Assembly: GCA_964036295.1 (NCBI GenBank)
Contig: OZ038463.1
Coordinates: 32,937,295 to 33,001,294 of the forward strand
Origin: Plumapathes pennacea
Taxonomy: Eukaryota; Cnidaria; Anthozoa; Antipatharia; Myriopathidae
DNA: 64,000 nucleotides
Direction: 5' to 3'
In this document: in pieces, positions 23,633-41,000 of the stretch
Position numbering within the stretch: position 1 is the first letter of the stretch
Layout of the letters: the number at the start of each line of letters is the position of its first letter
Translations under genes and position numbers: made by a program
The notes under the pieces: model-generated
Database searches by the model: none
Told to the model about the DNA's origin: nothing
Seen by the model: the letters and a program-made list of their open reading frames with translations, nothing else

Positions 23633-23870
23633 TTGGGGGGGAGGGGAGGGGGGTACTACTCAAAATTTTGGGTGGGAGAGTGCCGCCCAGGATTGAAAAC
23701 CCTTAACCTAATTCAGACCAAAATTTGCGATTTTCGACCCTCACAGACCAAATATCAAAATCTCCGACCCTATTCCAGACCAATTCGGACTAACAGAAAA
23801 CGATACCCTTTGGGAAGGCACATACCTATATAGCTCAAATATGGGAGTACTCCCCCCCCCCCCCCCCCCC
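23633..23870. repeat. G-run/C-run bounded interspersed repeat, copy 2
   Basis: It starts GGGGGGGAGGGGAGGGGGGTACTACTC and ends ATGGGAGTACTCCC followed by a long C run, so the ends are inverted. The interior has repeated CCCTATTCCAGACCAA-type phrases and GATACCCTTTGGGAAGGCACATACCTATATAG. This is the clearest full-length copy of the family seen in the window. Confidence 0.65.
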
Positions 23871-25243
23871 CAATCCGGGTGCCAAAGACATGAACTGGCC
23901 ACATGTATCAGTGATAGTGTGCTGTCCTCGAGGAGTTTCAAAGCTCGCGACTCCAGTCTGAAAATCTTGCGCTGCTTTGACAATATTTCGACGAAATCTT
24001 TTCCGCTTATCTTGTTCATACTTGGGCCAAGGGCATGCATTTAGAGGGCGGAGTTACTTAGTTTATTTATAACGCACTACAAGTGCATAGCGAAACAGAA
24101 TAGCTTGGCATTCAAGAGAAGACAGGTTTTTCTCTAGTTTTCACGCATGTTAGGCTTACTTTAGCCAAGAGGCATGTTCGTGTTGTAGTATGATCCAGAA
24201 ATAACTGATTATAGACACCCTCTCAGTATAACACATGTTTTCTTAGCCCCGTAACGGCATACGGCGGTCCTTTGATCCATTGGGAATAACTTGCGCAACG
24301 CTCAAATTTGGGGCCTATACACTGATACCTATTTTTATATATGTACCAACACATCTTTTTGGGTTTTTCAACTTTTTGTTTTTGTTTTCCACGTCGTTTA
24401 GGGTGTGAAGCGACAATATCATTATCGTGTAAAGCTTTACGCCCCGGATGAGGCCGCTTGCACGAGCTTCGTGTTTATACTCCGCGGTCCGCTAAACGAT
24501 GAAAGGTTCACTTCGTTCAGCAGTCTGATCTGGTTGGCAACTTTTTGTACGTCTCTTTTCAAGCTCTGACGTGATTCATTCCCCAATTCTCCGGCTCCAC
24601 CCCTTGCATCTAAAACGATTCACAAAAGAATTTAGTATTTCCGGTTTAGCCGCACAAGCATAGTCGGAAAAGATTTCCGTCTGTTTATACAAGCGTTCAG
24701 GGTCATACATTCCTGAATTCTAAAACAGATTTAGGAAGACTTCAGTTACTTAAAAGCTTTGAATGGGGCTCGAAAATCATTGGTTTTTCCTGAAATGAGA
24801 AAGTTGTTTCAAGATTATACTCCAATTTCAGAATGACGACAAAAAACAAGCAAAAGTTTTCAAAGATAATATTGGTCCACCGGGTACTCTGTGTGTGTGT
24901 GTGGGGGGGGGGGGGGGGGGGGGGAGTAAATCAGGGACCGTGAAGAACCTAGCAGAAACATCCAGCAAAGATTAACAGTTGTCAGTCTGAAAAACCGAAT
25001 TTCCCAGGCTGCACCGTCTGTCACCCGGGAGTTCCAAGAATATACGGCCCACTCGACGCCCTAGGATACTTTCGTCCTTCCCACAATCCCGCTAAACGCG
25101 CTAATTCCAACCGCATACACTGAGAAGCCTCTATAGAGGAGAGAGGAGTTGCATGCTGTGTCCTGCTGGGCCGGATCTGAGCTGAGCCAGAGAGATCTGC
25201 AGTCAGCTGGTGCACTTGTTGGGGAACATTGGGTGGGCCTAGT

Positions 25244-25562
25244 AAAGGTAAAGTAATACGGGCAACATTTTCTTGCAACTTGTCGTGCAACAAAATTGCG
25301 TAGCGAGTTGCAGCCTGTGTTACGCATTACCGTACCTACGCACGCAACAAAATTTCGTGTTGCGAGTTAAGGCAACATGTTGCAAAAAGTAGACTCAGCT
25401 TCAAGTTTCTGCAACATGTTGCCGTAACTTGCAACACAAAATTTTGTTGCAGAACAAGTTGCGTGCGTAGGTAGTAATACGTGCAACAACGGGCCGCAAC
25501 TTGTTACGCAACTTTGTTGCACGACAAGTTGCAATAAAATGTTGCCCGTATTACTTCACCTT
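25244..25562. mobile_element. Foldback element, ~319 bp, CAACATGTTGC-rich
   Basis: The left arm begins AAGGTAAAGTAATACGGGCA and the right arm ends TGCCCGTATTACTTCACCTT. The whole element is an imperfect palindrome dense in GTTGCAAC-type words. It is non-coding. Confidence 0.75.
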
Positions 25563-25796
25563 AAAGATGAGCATGATCTTTGTCAGTCGTCCGGCTAAAA
25601 GCTGGGACTCCTGGGGGAAACCGAATTCAGAGTAAAACAGCAAGTAAAACAGAATGTCACCTGTCCTGAAAATTTAGATAGCTAACACAACTCGATCGCG
25701 GTAACCGCACTCCCTGTTTAATTGACCACTTCCGTCGGGGGTTCAACATTTACAGCCCAGATTATGTGAAAGCTGCATGTAAGCTTGTCCGAACTC

Positions 25797-26114
25797 TAAG
25801 CCCCGTCCAGACGTATCCGGAGATTTTTGAATCCGCAACTTTTTCGTTGCGGATTAGCATCCCGTCCACACGTATCCGGTAAATACGGTTGATGAATCCG
25901 CAACTTTTTGAAAACGCTTCCCAGAGTGGATTTTTTAATACGCTGTGAAAACGGCGTCGTGTCGACGATCGAATCCGTGTATTTTTGAATACGTTGATTG
26001 AAAAAAGTTGCGGATTCATCAACCGTATCACCGGATACGTGTGGACGTGAGGCCAATCCGCAACGAAAAAGTTGCGGATTCAAAAACATCCGGATACGTA
26101 TGGACGGCGCCTTA
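25797..26114. mobile_element. Foldback MITE, ~318 bp, ACGTATCCGG/TTGCGGATT type
   Basis: CCGTCCAGACGTATCCGGAG at the left mirrors ATCCGGATACGTATGGACGG at the right. Internal ATCCGCAACTTTTT / AAAAAGTTGCGGAT blocks continue the arms towards a centre near 25950. It is non-coding and encodes no transposase. Confidence 0.75.
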
Positions 26115-27028
26115 GTTTACACTTCATAAAATGCACAACCTCGCTACTTCAATCATGCAGGTGCTTCGTCGAGCAATAAAAGCCTCCGACTCGGGGCCCT
26201 TGCGGACTGTAAATCACGAGTGCACTTCAGACTTCTTTCTCTTCGGCCACCTCAAACTTTGACTGAAAAATGCAAACTTCTCATCTAAGAAAGCTAGCCA
26301 GAACTTTCCCGTTAGTGGTCATTGGTCCTTTCTTAAAAAGTTATTAAAGTCTAATTTAACACCTATCCCAATCTAGTCACCATTAATTGGCTGCTTGTGT
26401 CTCTCTTACTGTCTCTTTTTATCCTAGATGCTTCTGTCTGTCTGTTTCTGCAGTGTAAAGCATCGGACCGGATTAAAAGTCTTAGTCAGTTCCAAAAACT
26501 TCCTGAGAGCTAAGAAGGCCACGACTACTGCTGACCTCGGTTTTAAGCTGAAATGACCGGCCTCGGCTTGTTAAAACAAAAATTGCGACCAAGAATGTTG
26601 GGTATTTTTAAAGAATGTTAGCTGAACTTCAAACTCTGACCAAGGCCACGAGTCAGTCAATAATCGTCCCCCCCCCCCCCCCCCCCCCGAGGTTTATCTC
26701 AGACTTCTAACGTCATCTTGGAGTCGGATAATCATATACAACCTAACCGAAGTTTACTCTCAATTTGCACCCTTGAACAGAAACAGCAACACGAAAATGG
26801 TACAAATTGACAGAGTTATATGACTGTGCCCTGCGCATACAAATTTTGTCCTGCGTCTGCGACTATAACTATGCACTGGGCATGCCGTGTAAATTTACAA
26901 ATTGAAGCTGCGTGTGCACATAAATATTTGGACCTGCAAGTGTGTGTTTGAAATTGGACATATGCGCGAGCAAAGAATTTATATGCATTTTGGTTCCCCA
27001 GCCATCAGCAGGTCACCTGATTACGTCA

Positions 27029-31690
<4,662 letters not shown>

Positions 31691-33822
31691 CCTGCCTGAA
31701 GAAAAATGGCACCGGTTCATGCACGCTCGTCAGTCTGTCCTTATTTGTATACAGACATTTTCAATTTGTCTTTGTTGCTTTCGCCTTTAAAGTGGCTCCA
31801 TAGGGTTTTGCAAATGTACGTGTGAAAAATATCAAATTTCTGTCTGCTTTTTTCTCGAATTTCCTTTGGTGAATGTGTCTTAAATAGTTTCAGGCAAACG
31901 AAGATTATATCCGGTCTTGTCGTATTTGATTTTATTGGAAATTTATGAGCAGATTCTTTTTTATTTGCAAAAAACCTAAATTGCCAACTAGCTCAGAATC
32001 CGCTCCTTTAATCCTAACTTTTTTTCCCCATCTATGTTTACCTTATATAAATTCCTAACATACTGAAAGTTTTAGAAAATTTCACCAAAGAGAATTAATT
32101 CCAGAAAATAGAGCAAGAAGGTTTGAAATAGGGGTAAAGATCCTTATTTCAAGGAAGTATTGCATGTTTCCATAGAAACCACACTAGAATGAAAAAATTA
32201 AAACAGACCTTTCAAAACATCCACCTGTAAATTTGATCAACATAGAATATAATGAAATGAACATATGACAGTTTTAGTGTTATAAACTAATTAAGAACAC
32301 GTGCAGCGAAAAATCATATGGAGCCACCTTAAAGAGCATAAAAACATATCTAAACTTGTTTTAAAAAACATTTACACGATCGTATTTTAAACGAGCTGCT
32401 TAGGTATACTTACCGGTTACATTTGCTTTTGACGCCTGTGTTTCTTTTTAAGGAATCCAAATCCGGATCACATCCCAAAACAGATTCTCTGTTTCCTTAC
32501 TGAAATCCAAATCCGGATAGCGAATCCATGTGATCCACACTGAGGACGGATTCATTGGATCATATCCAAAGTTGTATACTTTGGATCATGGATCTATTAA
32601 AGAAAATCACCCTTAGTTGGACTTCTTCTTTCACGCAAGTTTTTCTTTTACTTGTCGGCACCAATTTGCGTGCTTGAACATCGGTAACGACAACCGATAA
32701 CTTCTATTTTTTAAAGAGCTTTTCTTGCCTTCAAAGTGCATTTATAACAAGACTAATTGGTCACACCACGAGGTTCAAATAAAAGTGACTGTGATCTTGA
32801 AATTCAACTTGATTCCTATTCGCTGGTTCTTGACAGTTGACTTTGCAATGGATTTCTCGAGCGCGCACTGAAGTGTGAAAACTTAATTTAATTAGTGTTT
32901 CTTTGACTTCTGCGACTCAAGAAAAATTCGCTGCCTGACTTGACTGCCTGACTGAAAACTCATCACTTCGCGATTCGTGCGATACCGGTTTTCTTGTGAA
33001 ATTTGACGTGGAATTCACTCGTCAGGCTATAGTATTACTGTGTACCCGTCAATGAGCAGGTGAACTACATATAACCTGTAGGTGTATGTACCTTCAAGTG
33101 AATGGTATTAACCTTTCGGCTGCAAGGCCCGATTGGTCTAACGGTACTGATAAATAATCTGGCGATGCTGCCAGGCGAGATACATACACGAACTTCATCT
33201 CCTGCAAAATTGCGCCGCAATTTATCCCGCACTTATTTGCCTTATCTCCACACTGGCGTCAATTTTACGGCAAAAAGTTCTAAATTTGTCTTACCAATTT
33301 TCATTTAAAATTTCTATTCTTAAAACGCCAGAGAGCGCAATGAAAGATACGTTTTCCTTTTTTTTTCTTCTTTATTTTGACCCCTGCGCTAATGGTGCTA
33401 ATGTGTTTAGGTTAATAGTGGATGAGTTATATATGATGTTAGGGGAGTGATTGAGTGGCGAATATGATATTAAATAGAAATTGTGCGTGTTAGTGTGTGA
33501 TAATATGTTGCAGCGCTAAAATGCGGTTGTTGCAGGGCTTGTTCTAATGTAGGGAACATAATAGAGCGCTTTTCGGATGCGTCGAAAACCAAAAATACCA
33601 AAGCAATCACAGAGCCAATCAATGAGGTGAGTAAAAACGCATCAGACCAATTAGTCTAAAAGTTCGAGAAAAGCCAAAACCAAAATCAAGTAATTGTGAT
33701 TGGTTTTACAAACCAATCAGCAGTGCGAAAAGTATTAAAACAGTCTGTCAGTTGAGTGTATATATAGAACTGATAACAAACACTTTTAGTTGAACTTCGC
33801 ACCTTAGTGTCTTCTAAGCCGG

Positions 33823-34045
33823 GGGGGAGTGGGGGTGGGATTCCTCAAAACTTTGGGTGGGAGTGTGCCGCCCTGGAGTAAAAATCCTTACCCTATTTCA
33901 GACCAAAATGTACGGTTTTCGACCTTATTTCAGACCAAATATCCGACCCTATTCCAGACCAAGGGCTCAAAATCGATACATTATTTCAGATTAAAATGCT
34001 CAAGATGATACCCTTTGGGGCGGCACATACCTATATGGCTGTTTT
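33823..34045. repeat. G-run interspersed repeat, copy 3
   Basis: It begins GGGGGGGAGTGGGGGTGGGA and carries TTGGGTGGGAGTGTGCCGCC, CCCTATTTCAGACCAAA and GATACCCTTTGGGGCGGCAC, matching the copy at 23633-23870 phrase for phrase. Its right end runs into a T-rich tract instead of a C run. Confidence 0.6.
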
Positions 34046-34447
34046 TTTTTTTTGTTTTTTTGTTTTGTTTTTTTTTCTACAGCAATGTATCTTAATTATG
34101 AATTAAGGGGCTTGTCACAACTATTGTGACTTTGACATAAATCGAATCCTCCACGTTGCCAGAGATATCCAATAGCGAATAATGAGTTTTGGCTTAATAC
34201 TTGTTTATGTGCAGCAAGTACTGTTTGACTGCGTGTTAAATATAAATGGGAATTCTTTACGTTTCATCTAAATGTTATGTCTCGTGCATGGTATCCTGAG
34301 GATACCATCATCACGCTACAAAAACCTCTTAAGGTTTCTATATTTACGGATCACTAGCTGTTTGCTATTTATACTATTTTAAGAGCTAATTCCAAGATTC
34401 ATTTTTTAAATCCACCTAGCAAATATAAAATGAACAGAACTTCTTAA

Positions 34448-34713
34448 GGCCTGGCAAAACGAAGACACATTGTGGCGGCAACATTGCTAGCGCGCGCATG
34501 TTTCCCAAATGTTGCTCCGTTTGCCACGCGCGAAACATTTGTTGCGGACATAAATTTGCATCCTGGACACAAAAAATGTTTCTGAAAAACTTCAGAAACA
34601 TTTGGTTGTGCCCGCGCAGAGGGTAGCAATGTTGCCGCACGTTTTACCATGCACCCTGGAAACATCGAAGGACACAATGTTGCCACCACAATGTGTCCTC
34701 GTTTCGCCAGGCC
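34448..34713. mobile_element. MITE with GGCCTGGCAAAACGA termini
   Basis: GGCCTGGCAAAACGAAGACA...TTGTGG at the left and CCACAATGTGTCCTCGTTTC-GCCAGGCC at the right are inverted repeats of about 28 bases. The interior repeats CAACATTGCTA/AAATGTTGC words. No coding capacity. Confidence 0.75.
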
Positions 34714-35037
34714 ATTAGCATGGGTACTTTTGAACTCCATCTTATCACGATCTGTCAAATTATCAAAACCTGCCTGCGGCCATATTGGCTTAAAACGAAA
34801 TTTAGATATTGCCACTATCAAATCCATAATCTATAATGTGAAAACGGCATTGATTCGCCTTAGTAATTATTCTAGCGAGGAACGCTAATACTATGTAGAA
34901 TATCCCCACACAAAAGTAAATCACTCCACAAACTACAAAGCGTGCGCACAGGATTATGGATATTTCTTTGTTTCCCACAAGTCATTGAGGCCAGAGTTTC
35001 CAGACACCAGTTACCGAGTGAACACGCATTCACGTCA

Positions 35038-38000
35038 CTAGTCTTCCCACGCAGTCCACACCCCTCCGTGCTTTTTTGGATTCGAAGCTGGGTCATGCGG
35101 CTTGTCCCTCGGGGGCACCATGGTTTGTTTGTACTTTTCAAGCAATTTCAACATCGTCTGCACCGTTTCAGGTTCTTTCTCCGCCATGTTGGTGTATTCA
35201 CACGGATCATCTTGGATGTTGAACAGGCACGGTCCGCTCTCATTCGTGCACTCGGCCGGTACCGCCGGTGGCTTCCCGTTACACGTTACAACCGCGTTCT
35301 TGAGGGCGTGGGCACTAGCAAGTTTTCCCGCCTTTTCGTAACCAGGCGGTGGGTACCAGCCACTATGAGCCACACCTGCGAAAATGAACATGGCGCAAAA
35401 CGTTGCTTATAATAAAAATACAAGTCTTTCGTTGCCTATTCCACTGTACATGTAACATGTCTCAGAATCAACTGATAAAGCAAAAATAAAATAAAATAAA
35501 AATCCAGAAAACTGCAGAGATATAATTTATCAAACAACTCACTTTCGTTCACAACAAGTTTCCAATTTCCAAAACGAAGCCCAGCTTGCCACGAAAACGG
35601 ATCAATGTTGTGCAGTATTTCATTACGAGGACTGGGTTTACCAACAGACAGCGTAGCTGACATATCGTACCCATCCGTGTTCTGTAGCTTGTGAATGTCC
35701 CCACCAGCGAGAACATACAGTGTGGGGAGCCAGTCAGTCACGTGCATCATGTCCATGCTCACGCGGCCACTAGACTCGAACAAGGGACTGTGGATGAATC
35801 CGGCTCCACGGACACCACCTGCAAAAGACGAGGGGAGGGGTGGGTAGGATTTAGCACTCTCCATTTCAGCCCTCACCCCGTCCCCCCCCCCTCCCCCGCC
35901 GTTGCTTCCTTTCCTTCTTTATTTCCTTCCTACCTTCCTCTATCCGCCCACTCTTCCTTCCTTCACTACTTTCTTAAGTAATGTCTAACCTTCCCACATA
36001 GTGTGTTTCATTCCTCTCAGAGGATAATTACTGGCCATGTTCAAGTCAAATCCTGCAGCAGGACCGCCATTATCGGTAGAGAAGACAATGATGGAGTTGT
36101 TGTACATCCCTTTGGCCTTCAAGGCATCTGCCACCTAGAAAAGTGGTGTAAAGAATTCACGTGAATTTTATTGCATGTTTGGACAAACGAGACAAGCGGA
36201 AGGGGATGAATGAGTGTTACCAAGCGTCAGCGTGACAAATCCCTACATATCAATATTTAATCCCAGTTAGTCACAGCTACATTATTATCAGGTACACATT
36301 ATCAGACCAACCAGAGAGAGAAAGAAAAAAGGGCAGACATACAGACAGCACACGATTGCTTCTTTTTTGTTAATCACTGAGTTTTCCAAAAGATGTATCC
36401 CTCAATAATATATAGTTACATGTAGCAATCGTGAGATCTGTGTATTGAGGTGATGTCTGGAGTCATGCCACTTTTGTTTTGTGACCATGTTTTTATCTGA
36501 GCACTGCTTGGTTTGCTTTCGAATGTATGTCTTCAGTACACGGTGCCATGATAAAAATTCACAAAGTGATTGGGCTACTCCGTGTTCAGGCCGGCATTGG
36601 CTCTTTGTCACAGAAGCTCGTCATACACACCTTATTCATAAATGGCAGCCGTGCGGAAAAAACTGGTGCGGCCCTGTCCTAAACTCTTTTAGTTTGTACA
36701 ATATTCAAAGGGAAAATTAAGAAAACCACAGTCTGAGTATTAGTATTTAGATTTGTTGACGAGTTTTAATTAACCCTAACTCTAACCCTGCAGGGATAAT
36801 AAGGACATGTTTATGAACGAGGACTACCGGTAAGTATTCCACTACATATTGTTACCACTTACCTTGCCAACTGACTCATCTAAAGCAGTTACCATGGCCG
36901 CATAAATTTTTCGCTGAGGATCAGAAATGTTGTTAAACTTTTTGATAAAGCTTTCTGGAGCTTGTAGAGGTTGGTGCTTAAGAGCACTGTGGACAGCTTG
37001 ATGTGCCAGGTACAGGAAGAGAGGCTTGGACTGGTCATGTGACTGGATTACATCAACTGCTTTGTTGGTGTAGAGTTCTGTACTGTACTCTCCCCACTCA
37101 ATCCAGACTGGCTGAAAAAAAAAAAAAAAAAAAAAAGAAAAAGACAGACAGACACAGACAGTAAGTATATGGACAATGGTCATGCTAGGTTTGCTGGAGA
37201 TGATGACCATATGTATAGACTAACGTGTACACAAATTAGCCTGAAAGTGTGTCACATAGCCATGCATAAACACCCAAGTTTGGAAGCTAAAAAAATGATT
37301 ACATTTATTGATATTACCATTGTATCAGTGACTTTTGGCGGATAATTACTGATACAATGGTATTATCAATTTCAATGTTGTTGCTATTCATGTACCTCTG
37401 TGCCATTATGAAGATCAAGTCCCCACCCATTATCTTGTTCAGAGTGATCCCAATAATCGCCTTTGGCACACCAGTAGCCAAAGAACGTGTCAAAGCCACG
37501 CCTGGTTGGGGTGTAGTCAAACTTAAAGAAACCTAAATGCCACTGCAGAGAAAAGGACACCTGAATCATTATTTGTGCATGCATAGCAAGATACATCATA
37601 TGAATATACTGTAGGAAAGCCACAAGATTACAAAGAGGTTATTACATGGGAAGGAGTGTAATACGGCGGAGTATTTTTACGAGTTGGCTTTTTTTTTCGA
37701 GCCTGCTTCAGGCGTTTGGGCGAATGTTTTTAAGATTTGATCAGAAACGCACACATTCGCATGTCATGACACTGCCACTAATGATAATAATTTATATGGC
37801 AATTAATTCAACTTTAGGTGATAATCCTAATGTCCTCATGCTAATAATGTACAGTGAGATACTGTAACCTGTACCTTGCCCACTCCATGTGTTGCATACC
37901 CCAATTCTTTGAGGTTCTGAGGCAAGAGGATTTCATCCAATCCTAAACCATAGGGACACGAAGCCTTGATGACACCATGGTGCATCCCTGGAAAGACAAA

Positions 38001-41000
38001 TTAAGGAAACATTGAACCTTTTTCAAATGGTGGCTGGATTTGAAGCATTTTAGTCTGAAATTGTCTTTTTGGTCTGGGATAGGATATGATTTAGCTACAG
38101 CAGGGGGGACTATGAGACATATAATACAAAGCTACAAATTTGGAGGGACAAAAAAGAAAGGTCTGAAAAAAGGGTCCAAAAAAATCACATTTTTTTTTTC
38201 TCTGCCCACTTTGGGTGCACTGCAGTCCTGTGGGTGTGGAAAAGGGGGAAGGGGAGGTGGCTGGATTTAGCACCTTCCACTAAGTGCATCAGATATGCTA
38301 TACATAGATAATGATTACTGAGTATGCTTCTGTTTGATACAAAATTATTTGTATGAATGTATCATTTTGGTATGATGTTGAATTCCTCAAGGGATCAGTG
38401 CATAATTTTTGCAACAGCACCTAGCTGTACTTACATAATGGTTATAGTGAATGTGACTCTGTCCAGTGCATTACCTGTGTGAATAGGGTATCGTCCAGAC
38501 ATAAGTGCAGCTCTTGTAGGAGTGCAGATGTGCTGTACATAATAGTTATTCAGTATCACTCCTGTGTTGGCCAGTTTATCAATGTTGGGTGTGGGAATCT
38601 GGGGTGAGCCATGGAAACTGACGTCATCAAACCCCTGTAAATAAAGATAAAGTTTTTGCTGAGCTCTGACTTTTAAGGAACTCATTCAATGTATTTAAAG
38701 CATATTTGCTATGTGTATGTTAATTTACTGGATGGTATAGTAATTTATTATACATATATTGCATTTTGTGACAAATTACTTGCATGCCCAAGTAAAAAAA
38801 GGAGGCAGGATCCCACCATCCTGCCTGGTATGTAGGTGGGATCCCGCCTGGTATGTTCCATAATCCCGGGTGGGATGGCGGGACGGGATTCCAGGTGGGA
38901 TCCCACCTGGGATGTTCCATAATCCCGGGTGAGATGGCGGGATGGGATTCCAGGTGGGATCCCGCCTGGGATGTTCCATAATCCCGGGTGGGATGGCGGG
39001 ACGGGATCCCAGGTGGGATCCCGCCTGGGATGTTCCATAATCCCGGGTGGGATGGCGGGACGGGATCCCAGGCGGGATCCCGCCTGGGATGTTCCATAAT
39101 CCCAGGTGGGATGGCGGGACGGGATTCCAGGTGGGATCCCGCCTGGGATGTTCCATAATCCCGGGTGGGATGGCGGGACGGGATTCCAGGCGGGATCCCG
39201 CCTGGGATGTTCCATAATCCCGGGTGGGATGGCGGGACGGGATCCCAGGTGGGATCCCGCCTGGGATGTTCAATAATCCCGGGTGGGATGGCGGGACGGG
39301 ATCCCAGGTGGGATCCCGCCTGGGATGTTCCATAATCCCGGGTGGGATGGCGGGACGGGATTCCAGGCGGGATCCCGCCTGGGATGTTCCATAATCCCGG
39401 GTGGGATGGCGGGACGGGATCCCAGGTGGGATCCCACCTGGTATGTTCCATAATCCTGGGTGGGATGGCGGGACGGGATCCCAGGCGGGATCCCGCCTGG
39501 GATGTTCCATAATCCCAGGTGGGATGGCGGGACGGGATTCCAGGCGGGATCCCGCCTGGGATGTTCCATAATCCCGGATGGGATGGCGGGACGGGATCCC
39601 AGGTGGGATCCCGCCTGGGATGTTCCATAATCCCGGGTGGGATGGCGGGACGGGATTCCAGGCGGGATCCCGCCTGGGATGTTCCATAATCCCGGGTGGG
39701 ATGGCGGGATCCCGCCTGGGATGTTCCATAATCCCGGGTGGGATGGCGGGACGGGATCCCAGGTGGGATCCCGCCTGGGATGTTCAATAATCCCGGGTGG
39801 GATGGCGGGACGGGATCCCAGGTGGGATCCCGCCTGGGATGTTCCATAATCCCGGGTGGGATGGCGGGACGGGATTCCAGGCGGGATCCCGCCTGGGATG
39901 TTCCATAATCCCGGGTGGGATGGCGGGATCCCGCCTGGGATGTTCCATAATCCCGGGTGGGATGGCGGGACGGGATCCCAGGTGGGATCCCGCCTGGGAT
40001 GTTCAATAATCCCGGGTGGGATGGCGGGACGGGATCCCAGGTGGGATCCCGCCTGGGATGTTCCATAATCCCGGGTGGGATGGCGGGACGGGATTCCAGG
40101 CGGGATCCCGCCTGGGATGTTCCATAATCCCAGGTGGGATGGCGGGACGGGATTCCAGGCGGGATCCCGCCTGGGATGTTCCATAATCCCGGATGGGATG
40201 GCGGGACGGGATCCCAGGTGGGATCCCGCCTGGGATGTTCCATAATCCCGGGTGGGATGGCAGGACGGGATTCCAGGCGGGATCCCGCCTGGGATGTTCC
40301 ATAATCCCGGGTGGGATGGCGGGATCCCGCCTGGGATGTTCCATAATCCCGGGTGGGATGGCGGGACGGGATCCCAGGTGGGATCCCGCCTGGGATGTTC
40401 CATAATCCCGGGTGGGATGGCGGGACGGGATCCCAGGCGGGATCCCGCCTGGGATGTTCCATAATCCCAGGTGGGATGGCGGGACAGGATTCCAGGTGGG
40501 ATCCCGCCTGGGATGTTCCATAATCCCGGGTGGGATGGCGGGACGGGATTCCAGGCGGGATCCCGCCTGGGATGTTCCATAATCCCGGGTGGGATGGCGG
40601 GACGGGATCCCAGGTGGGATCCCGCCTGGGATGTTCAATAATCCCGGGTGGGATGGCGGGACGGGATCCCAGGTGGGATCCCGCCTGGGATGTTCCATAA
40701 TCCCGGGTGGGATGGCGGGACGGGATTCCAGGCGGGATCCCGCCTGGGATGTTCCATAATCCCGGGTGGGATGGCGGGACGGGATCCCAGGTGGGATCCC
40801 ACCTGGTATGTTCCATAATCCTGGGTGGGATGGCGGGACGGGATCCCAGGCGGGATCCCGCCTGGGATGTTCCATAATCCCAGGTGGGATGGCGGGACGG
40901 GATTCCAGGCGGGATCCCGCCTGGGATGTTCCATAATCCCGGATGGGATGGCGGGACGGGATCCCAGGTGGGATCCCGCCTGGGATGTTCCATAATCCCG

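Larger units (their letters stand above)
22623..27028. other. Intergenic region: LRP5/6 5' flank to A1 3' flank
   Basis: The first few hundred bases upstream of 22622 presumably hold the LRP5/6 promoter and 5' UTR; I see no clear TATA box. Around 23115-23200 the phrase CTGCCGACCAAT recurs at short intervals. The rest holds interspersed repeats (separate entries), a (GT)n-G run at 24890-24924 and a C homopolymer at ~26669-26687. No coding exon can be supported. Confidence 0.5.
31691..35037. other. Intergenic region between A1 and A2
   Basis: It probably contains the A1 promoter and a 5' untranslated exon: the sequence before the A1 start is a 3' splice site (TTCAG|GCAGG-ATG), and a strong donor CCG|GTAAGTATACC reads on the minus strand at 32414. 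It also holds a copy of the G-run repeat (~33823-34045), a T-rich run at ~34040-34077 and a MITE at 34448-34713. No coding exon is recognised. Confidence 0.5.
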
